NCBI GenBank assembly: GCA_019916065.1
Contig: CM034243.1
Location: 372,001 to 436,000, forward strand
From: Vitellaria paradoxa
Lineage: Eukaryota > Streptophyta > Magnoliopsida > Ericales > Sapotaceae
Direction of reading: 5' to 3'
DNA: 64,000 nucleotides
How positions within the stretch are numbered: position 1 is the first letter of the stretch; the number at the start of each line of letters is the position of its first letter. Below, in pieces: positions 1 to 10,933 of the stretch. The notes beneath the pieces were generated by a model. It was not told where the DNA came from. It searched no databases and saw nothing but the letters and a program-made list of their open reading frames with translations. The position numbers and the translations under genes are program-made.

Positions 1-1242
1 GAAGTTGGCTTCTCCCATTCTTCTGCTGATCATTCTGTTTTTAGTCGTCATACTTCTTCTGGCACTATCATTGTGATCTTTTATGTTGATGATATTATTC
101 TCTCTCGTGATGATGCTTCTGGTATTGTGGCCTTAAAACGACATCTAGCTACTTAGTTTCATACGAAGGATCTTGGAGGACTTCGGTATTTTTTGGGTCT
201 TGAAATTGCTCGTTCGGCTCAGGGCATCTCTATTTGTCAACGCAAGTATATTTTGGATTTACTCTCTGAGACTGGTCTATTAGGTGCTCGTCTTGCCGAA
301 ACTCATATGGATCCCTCTATTAAATTGGATACTACTTCTGGTGAACCTTTTTTCTAATGTCAGCCGTTATCGTCGTTTGGTGGGCAAGCTTATTTACCTT
401 ACAGTCACTCGTCCTGATATCACTTATGCTGTGGGGGTTGTTAGCCAATTTATGCATGTTCCTCGTACTTCTCACTTTGAAGCTATTTGTCGTATCTTGC
501 GGTACTTGAAACAGTCCCCTGGTTGTGGCCTTCTTTATCGCCCATCTTCCTTACTCGCTGTCACTGGCTATAGTGTTGCCGATTGGGCTGGGAGTCGTAC
601 TGATCGTTGTTCGACATCTGGTTATTGTACCTTTGTTGGGGATAATTTAGTGACTTGGCGTAGTAAGAAGCAGCATGTTGTTGCTCGTTCGAGTACAGAA
701 GCTGAGTATCGTGCTATGGCCCATACTGCATCTGAGATGCTTTGGGTCCGCTCTCTTTTGTGTGACTTTGGGATTGATGTTCCTTTACCTATGCCTTTGC
801 ACTGTGATAATTAGGCTGCCATCTTCATTGCAAACAATCCCGTGTTTCATGAGCGCACTAAGCATATCGAAGTTGATTGTCACTTCATTCGTGATTTATT
901 GCTACGCGGACAACTGAGTACTCCTTTTGTTCGCTCGTCGTCTCAACTTGCTGATCTTCTTACTAAGCCACTACCTCGTTCTGCCTTTCAAACATTGTCT
1001 TCCAAGCTGAGCATTTTTGACATGTATGCTCCAGCTTGAGGGGGCATATTAGAAGATATTAGTATTATTAGAGAATATTCGTATTATTGTGTTTTCTTTT
1101 CTTGTGTTGACAGCCATAATTGGCTCTATTACCTTTTCCTTAAACTTATTTCTTTTTTATGATTGTAACCTTCAATTATAAATAAGAATGCTTGGAGAGG
1201 GGAGATATATACTCCTCAATTCTTGTTTTTGATATCCTAACA
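1..1242 (+). mobile_element. Ty1/copia retrotransposon, 3' part (RT, RNase H, 3' LTR), decayed
   Basis: The translation carries copia reverse-transcriptase features: the YVDDI active-site box near 82-96, a [11 protein letters not shown] segment, then the RNase H region with SSTEAEYRAM and the C-terminal TKPLPRSAF segment. A polypurine tract (1038-1044) and a short LTR follow. The element is broken: an in-frame TAG at 154-156, a +1 shift in a six-T run at 348-353, and a TAG at 812-814 replace an open frame. The 5' part lies outside the window. It has the same orientation as the channel gene downstream and must lie in, or at the edge of, that gene's first intron. The family assignment is firm; the lineage within copia is not resolved. 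Confidence 0.93.
1047..1242 (+). repeat. 3' LTR of the copia element
   Basis: The LTR begins directly after the polypurine tract (about 1047, TATTAGAAG, a degraded TG start) and ends at CCTAACA (1242). At about 196 bp it is short. It contains a TATA-like TATAAATAAG (1177-1186). The matching 5' LTR is outside the window, so the left boundary is an estimate. Confidence 0.7.
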
Positions 1243-1407
1243 TTCTTGTTGTATTTTTTTCCTTTTATGTTAAACATTTCCTTGTTTTGTCATCATTTAT
1301 TAAATATTTCAATCTTAATCAAATTTTTCTATTTGCATTCAGTGTCTAAATGCCTTTTCTTTGAAACTGGATTTTTTGCCACTCGGTTTGCTGACTCTTT
1401 TCTTCAG

Positions 1408-4400
1408 GTTCGAGGATTGGACTTCAGAGAGATCTTTAAGTCCTGAGCTGCAATATTCCACCGAGAATGGACTATGTACGAGAAGTAGATCCATTGTGGG
1501 CTCAATAGTGGGGGGTATTCAGAGAGGATTTCAGAAGGTTTGTAAAGGGATTGGAAGGTTTCAAAAATCATTTGGCACCCATCAACTCATTGATCAGCCA
1601 ACAAAAGAATTGGGTTGTAGGAAGACAATTCTTGATCCACAAGGGCCATTTCTTCAAAGGTGGAACAAAATATTTGTACTTGCTTGTGTGATTGCTGTGT
1701 CCTTGGATCCATTATTCTTTTACATCCCTGTGATTGATGGAGAAAAGAAGTGCCTCACTTTGGATAAGAAATTGGAGATCATTGCTTGCGTGCTTCGGTT
1801 TTTCTTGGATTTCTTTTACATACTTCACATTCTCTTTCAATTCCGTACTGGGTTTATTGCCCCTTCTTCTCGCGTGTTTGGAAGGGGTGAGTTAATTGAA
1901 GATCCTTATGCCATAGCAAAAAGATACATGTCCTCCTACTTCATAATTGACATTTTAGCAGTTCTACCCCTCCCACAGGTATGTGCTTCTGTAATGATTT
2001 TGGGCTTTCTACTCTCTAGCATACAGTCTTTACTCATTTACACTATTGGTTTTGATAGAAGACATATTGAACAAATAATTTAAGCGGAAGCACAATACAC
2101 GTGGTTCGGCCATTAAGCCTACTCCATCGGACGAGGGAGAGATTCTATTATTTTCAATTTGCCAAATACAAGATAAAATTGACCTATTTATGAACTAAAA
2201 ATCATTGTTATACAAGGATGATGAGGTAATATTAAATTAAAAGAATCCAATCATATCACATATGGTAAAGCATCTAACTCAAAAAACCAATTGGTAATGA
2301 GTGGGGAGGCCTCGTTAGAATCTTTTACCAGTTTGGGAGGATTAATTTTACTGATATCGGACAAATTGTAACATACCCCCTCACATATGGCCTTCGCTGG
2401 CATGTGGAAAGGCAAATATGTGCACCAAGTACGAGAAGTGGATGATCGGAGAGCTAAATGAAAGAGGAATGAGTCCTCTCAAAACCTAACTCTGATACCT
2501 TGCTAAAGCATCCAAGTCAAAACCAATTGGCAATTAGTGAAAAAGCCTCGTTGGAATCTTATACTAGTTTGGGAGTATTGGTTATTTGGTTTTACCAACA
2601 TGGGATAAATCCCAACAACACCAATGATATCTTTCCTCATATGATAAGGATTCATATCACATCAATAATATCTTTCCTTATATGGTAATGATTTGATTTT
2701 AAGTACCAAGTCAACTCTATCTTGGATCTTCAACATGTTTAGACCCTAAACTTTCATAAGAACACAACCAAGGGGATGAACATCTCTTCTTGCTATGAGA
2801 CAATGCATGGTCATTGTTAGTTGTGGAATTGAATTTTCCAAGTCACTTGTGATCCTAAAGGAAATTTAATTTTTATCCATATGATAGCATGGAATTTGGT
2901 TCCTTTTTGTATAGGTTGGTTGGTTTGGGGCGAGAGAAACAAAAGGACACTCCAAGGAAAAGAGTTGCCCCTTCATATGTTGAAGGGTCTATTTTTATCT
3001 ACTTTTTATAGTTGGGTGCTTGGGATTGTGGATCCGAATTTGTACACACATTTGGATTTCATTGACTTTTTGAAAGCATAGTGCTCGAGTTACTAGTTTT
3101 GTATAGATGGGCTAGACCCTATTTTGTGGCATCCCCTTGATGCCTTTTAATATATACTTTAGCTTTACTTTTAAAAAAAAAAAAAAGGACATTTTGTTAA
3201 CTGTTTTCTAATTTACATGAGTGCTAGTTAATTAATTTCATTTGATTAAAGAGCTGTTGTTAAACTGTATCTCCTGATATACCGTCTGACTTGTTCATCA
3301 GGTGGTAATCTTAGTTATTATCCTCACCACAAAATCCCAACCAGTTCCACTGATTACAAAGGAATTGTTGAAGGTTGTTATTTTCTGCCAATACGTGCCT
3401 AGACTCATCCGGATCTACCCTCTATATAAAGAAGTGAAAAGAACATCTGGCATATTTTCAGAAACAGCATGGACTGGAGCTGTTTTAAATCTCTTTCTCT
3501 ACATGCTAGCCAGTCATGTAAGTTTCTTCTGACTTATTACTGATTCTTAAAACTGCCAAGAGAATATATGCTTAGGAAAACCATTTTATATCATGATTGC
3601 CACTTTGCTAGTTGTTAGCTTTGGTTGTCTCTTATCTAATACTTTGAGTTAGTTTTATCTGGGGATTTCTAATATATAGTTGTAACATACTCCGAATATG
3701 CGTGTCAAATTTGACCACAGATATGAACCATTGAGAGATGCACCTGGGATAATTGTTTGGAGAATTCAAATCACAAACTTAAGAAAGAATACTGAAGAAA
3801 ATTTTATAGCTTAGCCTTTTTTTGTAATGAGATTTTTAGAATAATTTGTTTTTGTTGCAACTTGTGATTTCACCCTCTTGGCTTCTTAAGCTGGCTGTTA
3901 ATAATAATCCATCCAGACTATTTTTGTTGTATGGTCGAAAATTAAAATTTTGAAATGACCATAACAAAGGAAGAAAAGAAACACTAAACAAGGGAAAGAA
4001 CTAAACACAGATATTGCTAGAACTTCGGAGTCAAATGTATGGGTATTTCCATGGAGAAGCACAGATGAATCCACTCCTAGATTGAAGTCATGACTCATGA
4101 GATGTCTTTGGCTTCAACTTTCAAGCTGGAACCCAATCTGAGCCCAAAAAAAAAAAAGAAAATTTATGTATCTATTTGAACTCTGGTATTATATGAAGCT
4201 ACCCTTGCATGACCTTGACAAACTACCAATGTATTTTTTTTAAAATTGTTTATTTTCAAGTCATTGAAAAAAAAAAAAAAAAAAAAAATTGACCCCAACT
4301 AGTTTGGGACTAGGGCTTCGTTGAGTTGAGTTATTTATTTTCACTTCATTCATTATTTTCTGTTTAAGGTGTTTCAAATTTTGTGAATAAAAGGCCAATC

Positions 4401-7400
4401 CTGATGGTTTATGCGCAATATGGTGAGCTTGAGTGCTTTTAAATGACTGCTGAGTCTTTATGAAATACTTATTAACTTCACCTGCACTGTTCTAAAAAGA
4501 GAAACCTTGCATCTGCCGTGCTATGACACGTGCTGGTCAGTCTGTTAAATCTGTATTGTCCCATCAGCATTTCCACCATTGATGCTAGATTTCTACAGGG
4601 GCACTGTGAGCATTGTCTTTCAATTGTAATTAATAACATGTATTGACAAGTATGTACCAGTTTTGGAGCCATTAGTGTTGAATTACCTACGAAACCATTT
4701 CTTAGAAATTCTTCCATTAAGTTTTGATAATGCTCCTGTTTGATTTGATATTGCTATTAACATCAGGGTTAAAAATGAGAACTTATCAGATGATTTTCTT
4801 GAAAAATAGACAAAGCGACTTATATGCTTACATTTTTTTTCTTCCTTTTTAATATAAAAATGGTGTTTATAATACTGTTTTGAGTATAATAAATCTAGGA
4901 GCCACAACTTGATATTGGGTCATTAGAAAACTTCTCTGTTAATCTTGGACTAAATCAGAAAAGGATTTTTTTTTTCTTTTTATTTTGTGATAAAATGTAT
5001 AATAATAAAATGCATCTAATGTACCAGGTTGTTGGAGCCTTTTGGTACTTATTCACAATAGAACGAGAGGAGACGTGTTGGCATATTGCTTGTGATGTTA
5101 AAAATTGTGATAAAAATTATTTATACTGCCATGTAGGTCGAGTTGAAAATTTTTCTTTTCTAAATAGTTCTTGCCCACTTCTTGAACCCAAGGATATAAA
5201 GAACTCATCAGACTTTGATTTTGGAATATTTCTTGATGCTCTTCAATCACATATAGTGGAAACAAGGGATTTTCCACGGAAGTTCTTTTACTGCTTTTGG
5301 TGGGGCCTTCGAAATCTAAGGTTGGTGCATTTATGATGATTTACTTATTAAGCTATTCTAGTTTAGTGTTACTTGGTTAAATTCTTGCAAATGATTTCTT
5401 TTGGAACTTTTTGTTATTTCCTTCATAGGTAGCAAGTTTTGACGTTTTCAGAATTCTCAACTTTCTCAAATATTGAAATTGCATTCCTCAATTTCAACGT
5501 CTTTGGAAAAACCATGAAAGATGGTTTTACTGAACATTGTGCTATTTATTGTTGTGAAGTTCTTGTCCTCCTTTTTCATTTGTATTCTAAGTTGCTTGAA
5601 ACAACCAGATACCAAATGGGAACAATAGATCAGGGTCTAAACTATCCACTGTAAATTAAAGTAAAATATGGCAGAAAGCCTGATTTGCTTCAGGAAAAGA
5701 TGAAAAATGAGAAGAAAACAACTTAACAAAAAGGGTCCTGTCCGGAAAAAAAAAAAAAAAAAATTGTAAGAAAAATAAAAATCTAAGGCTTTTCACATGG
5801 AATGATTTTCAACACATCCTCATGAAATTCTTAAGTTTTACAGTTGCAGATATTGTAGAAGTATTCATTGTCCTAGGATTAGTATTCCAATTTCAAGGGT
5901 CTTTTGAAGCATAATCAAGGAGTACCATGGGATTTTCTATGATTTTTTTGAAATACTTGGTTGCAACTTTGGAGAATTTAAAGTTATCTAGACAAAACAC
6001 TGGATTCTTGCTTTCTTAAGGAATCAATTGTACAACAATATCTGGTCTCATAATCATAAAGCAAACTGTGTAATTAGTTGTAGACTGTGGAGATCCTTTC
6101 TCCTCCAATCTGGTCCCTTGAATGCCCAAGTTTAGTGGTGGGTGATTCCCTAAAATAATATTCCCTTCATGACGATAATGATCCATTTTCAAAAAATTAT
6201 ATGCTTATCTGAAAACCTGTAATTTTTTGAAGCTAAAGTGATTTACTCTCAATCTTTCTACAGTTCTCTTGGCCAAAATCTAAAAACCAGCACTTTTGTT
6301 TGGGAGATTCTCTTTGCAATCTTTATTTCCATCCTTGGATTGGTTCTATTTTCATTGCTGATTGGCAATATGCAGGTAAATACTTCGTTCTTATTCAACA
6401 AACTTCTCGCAAAATGGTTTCATGCATAGGCAAGGAATGATACCTTCTAGTTCAAACTTAAACTTGGTCACAACCTAACACACATTTTGTACTCTTATCA
6501 TATTTGTTGGTGAAGAGCTAAAACACTTATTCTGTGGGCTGTACAGAAATATCTGCAGTCTATCACTGTTAGAGTGGAAGAGATGAGAGTAAAAAGGCGG
6601 GATGCTGAGCAATGGATGTCCCACCGTATGCTCCCTGAGAATCTGAGGGAGCGGATTAGGCATTATGAACAGTACAAATGGCAAGAAACCAGAGGCGTTG
6701 AGGAAAAGAATTTAATCTCTAATCTTCCCAAGGACATCAGGAGGGACATCAAGCACCATCTTTGCTGGTCTTTGCTCACGAGAGTAAGCATATTTCTTTG
6801 TCTTCTCTACATTTAATCAGTATGCTTTTCTATGTGTGAAAATGAGCATATCACCAAGTGCACCTAGGATTCTGTCAACGTAACTTTCCTTTTTACAGTT
6901 GTACTTGCATGGTTTCATCAATTTTCTTCCTTCAGGTGCCAATTTTTGAAAAAATGGATGAACAATTATTGGATGCATTGTGTGATCGTCTTAAGCCAGT
7001 TCTTTACACAGAGACGAGCTTCATAGTTCGTGAAGGGGATCCAGTTGATGAGATGCTTTTCATCATGCGAGGCAAGCTATTGACTATGACCACCAATGGT
7101 GGAAGAACTGGCTTTTTCAACTCTGTTTATCTCAAAGCTGGTGACTTCTGTGGAGAAGAGCTTCTTACATGGGCTTTAGATCCCACCTCTTCATCCAGTC
7201 TTCCCATCTCAACTAGAACTGTTAAAGCCATAACAGATGTTGAAGCTTTCGCTCTGATGGCAGATGATCTGAAATTTGTGGCTTCGCAGTTCCGGCGTCT
7301 TCACAACAAGCAACTTCAACACACTTTTAGGTAAGTTTTAGATTTAATTTATTTTGATTCTTAATCTAGGGCCTATGGTTGAAGACATGTTTACAATTTG

Positions 7401-8149
7401 TCATAGAAGCCGCAAGATTGTTCGTTTTGATGTGCACTTTCATACTTCAAGAAGAACATTTAAATAATCTATATTTTTTCTCTGTTTTTCCATCATAGTA
7501 TAAATAAGCAAGAAACAAAGTTTAAAAAAATGTAAAATTTCTTGGAAATTCAGTTACAAACATGTCATTGGAACATTAACGTTCATAGCATGACTAGCTT
7601 TTGATACTTACTGTTCATAATTGTCACAGAGAAGTAAATATTATGCACACAAATATATAGAAATTTAAAACAAGCAAGCACAAGAACACACATATTTTAT
7701 GTGGCACTTTGCCTACATCCACAAGCGGAGTATTTTGTACTTAACTGGTAACTGTCATGAACATGAATTACATCAGTTTTACAAATAACTAAAAACCAAA
7801 AACTTTGACAATTTAACATTTCAATTTTGCTTTCCACGTTCTCAGGTTCCACTCACAGCAGTGGAGGACATGGGCAGCCTGCTTTATACAAGCCGCATGG
7901 CACAGACATTGTAGGAGGAAAATTGAAAAATCCTTGCGCAAGGAGGAATATAGGCTGCAGAATGCTTTGGCAAATGAGGCTGGGTCCTCTCCGAGCCTTG
8001 CTGCCACCTTTTATGCATCAAAGTTCTCTGCCAATGCACTGCGAGCTCTTGGTCGAAACCGTCCACTTACTCCCAAATTGCCGCCCAGGTTGCCGCCTCT
8101 ACTCCTCCAGAAGCCATCAGAGCCTGATTTTACTGCCGAGGATCATTAA
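1408..8149 (+). CDS. Cyclic-nucleotide-gated channel, CNGC1/10/13 type (first exon missing)
   Basis: Plasma-membrane cation channel subunit of plant CNGC group I. Visible exons: 1408-1978, 3302-3517, 5028-5320, 6264-6375, 6547-6783, 6936-7330, 7846-8149. They join in frame to 708 residues and a stop. The first base of 1408 completes an Arg codon, so a short upstream exon (about ten residues in relatives) lies left of the window. In order: N-terminal cytosolic part, S1-S4 (exons 2-3), S5 and pore with FYCFWWGLRNLSSLGQN (exons 4-5), S6 ending LIGNMQ, C-linker, cyclic-nucleotide-binding domain (REGDPVDEMLF, GDFCGEELLTWALDP) and an IQ/calmodulin-binding tail (FIQAAW). All introns are GT-AG. The copia element abuts exon 2, and intron 2 (1979-3301) carries a LINE tail. 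Group I membership rests on near-identity to remembered Arabidopsis CNGC1; I cannot tell which paralogue. Confidence 0.95.
2090..2690. repeat. LTR-like repeat sequence in CNGC intron 2
   Basis: Non-coding, with two diverged direct copies of a roughly 85-bp segment (about 2266-2350 and 2503-2590; shared core AACCAATTGGYAATNAGTG, then GCCTCGTTRGAATCTT). The block also has the CACGTGGTTCGGCC-type sequence (2098 on) that is common in plant retroelement ends. This is probably an old retroelement fragment; no boundaries or target duplication were found. Confidence 0.4.
2870..3187 (+). mobile_element. 5'-truncated LINE (L1-type) tail in CNGC intron 2
   Basis: A 66-codon frame (2881-3081) resembles the C-terminal end of plant LINE reverse-transcriptase proteins: W-x(7)-W-x(2)-W-x-E-R-N-x-R, then LKGLFLSTFYSW and HLDFIDFL. 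It is followed by a short 3' untranslated part and an A tract (3172-3186), as expected of target-primed reverse transcription. It lies in the same orientation as the host gene. The 5' truncation point and target duplication were not identified. Confidence 0.7.
4265..4338 (-). mobile_element. RTE/SINE-type 3'-end remnant beside an A tract
   Basis: An A22-24 run is followed by GACCCCAACTAGTTTGGGAC and GGGCTTCGTTGAGTTGAGTT. This resembles the widespread plant retroposon end CCCAACT(A/T)GTTTGGGA-TAAGGCTT-TTGTTG. It is very short, lies in CNGC intron 3, and its orientation is uncertain. A similar core (ACCCCAACTAGTTGAGAC) recurs near 46155 in an ATX intron. Confidence 0.35.
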
Positions 8150-9084
8150 AAAGGTGTGCTTTCTTCCTCGTCAGTAACGTTTTGCTTCAACTGGTTCACC
8201 TAGATGCATGTTTCTATATGTAACAAATATTCTACTTTCTGCCTCTGAGAAATCTTACATTAGTGGGATGTACTCGGTTTGTAGAAGCCCTTGTGTACTA
8301 TATATATGTTTTTTTTTTTTAATATATATTCCTATTCAAGATCATGTATTAAGATCTGTCTTGTCTTGTAAATCTTGTATATGTACCTCTGTTCATGCAT
8401 GTTTAAATAAAAAATCACAACCTTTTGCTACTTATCTAGGAGTTATGAGAAATAATGTCAAAGAAAATGATAAACTACTAGAAAATTCTACTAGAATGAC
8501 GTGGCAATGATGCTATTCTAATTATATAGCAGTTTAAGGGTTCAGCTTTTTTAAATTGATAGGCCCACAATCCATCGACGTCATTCTGGTACAATTTTCT
8601 GGTTGTATATCATTGCTTTAATGTTAATATTTCATGAAAATGATATTTAAGTCCCATGATTTATAACGAACTAGGGTCATCTATATTTTTAGCTAAGTAG
8701 CTGAGATGACCACTCGGAGAGTCTGCTCACAACTCAACATTACATGCACTTCGTCAATAATTTCTACCCAATTAAAGATCAATTGGAAAATGCAAAAGAG
8801 CAGTGGAAGTGCACGCAGGATACACATCTTAATGGCAATAACTTTGTTGATATAATTTCTCAATTGTATCACAAGGTATTTGATTTTTTCGAGAAAATTG
8901 ACATTTATTAATTTTTATTTTGCAAATAGAGTGGATATATATATTACACAAATCTAAATATGGTTCGAATAAGAAATGAGCATGACAAAAGAATTCAACA
9001 ATTGGATTTCGTATAATTGTTAGAACTCTTTAGGACCATCATTCAATAAACATATCTTCTGGCACCATTAAAGCTTCTGCATCA
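8150..9084. other. Convergent intergenic spacer (CNGC 3' end / LACS 3' end)
   Basis: No coding frame is supported. It holds the CNGC 3' untranslated region, with an AATAAA at 8406-8411 as a possible poly(A) signal, and the presumed 3' untranslated region of the LACS gene from the other strand. A short TATATA tract lies at 8935-8944. Confidence 0.5.
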
Positions 9085-9179
9085 TCAGATTGCTTCTTTT
9101 GTGCTTTTGTACATACTATCAATGATGTTCTGCAATATTTAATGTTTAGTCAGTCAGTATCAATTTAAGCAAGCGTGCG

Positions 9180-9213
<34 letters not shown>

Positions 9214-10896
9214 ACTACATATCAGCTCATACACATATTGTATTTTTAGGAGAAAGGAAGAAACTACATATCAACACATACTATTTGTCATGACTTCAAA
9301 ATTTTGAACATGACATGAATGTCAAAATTCTGCATATCATTGTTTATTTAACAATTAATTGAAGTTGCAAGATGAAGCCATCCCCAGCATCATATCAAAG
9401 CACAATAGATTTGATGTTGCTGACTGAAATGCTAATTGCCCTTGTTAAAATACAGAAAGACAACTGGAGTTGGAAGGCACTGTTAACACATTTCAAATCT
9501 TATGTTTACATTAAAACGGCCTTTTATTCCCCTGTAAAACTTCCAAAGTCGGTTTAAATGACGCACATAGAGGGAAAGTTTTCAATTCCTTGGAAAGGAA
9601 ATTTGCATGAGATGCAGAAAATAGAGAGAAAGAACTCCCTTTGACCCAGATATTTGGAGCTTGCAGCAAGCGTAGAAGTCAGTGGATAGGCTTTAGAAAA
9701 AAAAGATGGTAACCACATACTCAAATTACAAAATAATGCTATCATTCAGCTATAAGGATATATATATATATATATATATAACTTTATGAACTTTTGCCCT
9801 ATTAGAGGCATGGCCCCCCAAAAAAATCTAAAATCCCTTTATGCACCCTTAATTTTTTGAATATTTATATTAGGGTACATAGTGTGTCCCCCCACCCCCT
9901 ATATGTATATTTGAAAATTATTAATTTTCAAAAGTATTTAAAAGTTCACAGTGTCGCTAGAGATACACAAAATACTTGAACAATCCAAAAATTGAACCAA
10001 TCTGACCATTTTGGACTAGGTCGACTCTATTTGAGATTCGGCTCTATATAAAACATATTGCCCCCTCCCTCTCCCAAAAAAATTATATATTTTTTGAAAA
10101 TTGTTATTTTAACCTGGTAAAATATGAAAAATTTTACTGCTACTCTCACTTGGGGTGCACAAAATATCTAAACAACTTGAAAATTGAACCAATCCAACCA
10201 CTCTGGGTTAGGTTTAGTCTATAAGAGATTTGGTTCGATTTTGGATTTTGAAAGTATCAACTAGAATTGTAACAGTTCAGTTCTAATTTTACCTATTGAA
10301 AAAACCAAGCCATATCAACTAGATTTTTTGCTTATTTTTCTCATAAATTCTGTACTTATATTATGGATCCAAACCGATTTCTATGTAATGATTGGTTCGG
10401 TTTTGGGTCTAGTGTAAATCTGAATTGAATCGAGCCGACCGTGCACACCCCTAGTCATCTTTTCCCATTAACCACATTCATGAGGCCTATTCCAAGTTTG
10501 AGTTGCAGATCAGACAGGAAAAACGATTTTGAACTACGGAAATTCAAGTGTAAGGTGAAAGGGCCATTAAATGACTGGTCTATGATGAATAAGAAGGTCG
10601 AGACACAGATGCAAAGCATGAATGGAAACACGTATAAAATTTAAGTTGATATGATTAAAGGAGCTAACCTGATAATATTTAAGAAAATGGGCCCTCTTCT
10701 TCTTATAGGTTGGAGTAAGAAGATCCCGATCCATGTCAAATGGTACAGGGTCAAGGTGGACAGCTTTGATAATTTCAAAACCTTTTAACTGCAAAGAGGA
10801 CTAGATCAGCTAGATTCACGAAGATTTTGTATATATATTTGGTTTTGTGCAACCTACTGCCATTCTCAAAACACTCATGGAACACATACTCGAGAG

Positions 10897-10933
<37 letters not shown>

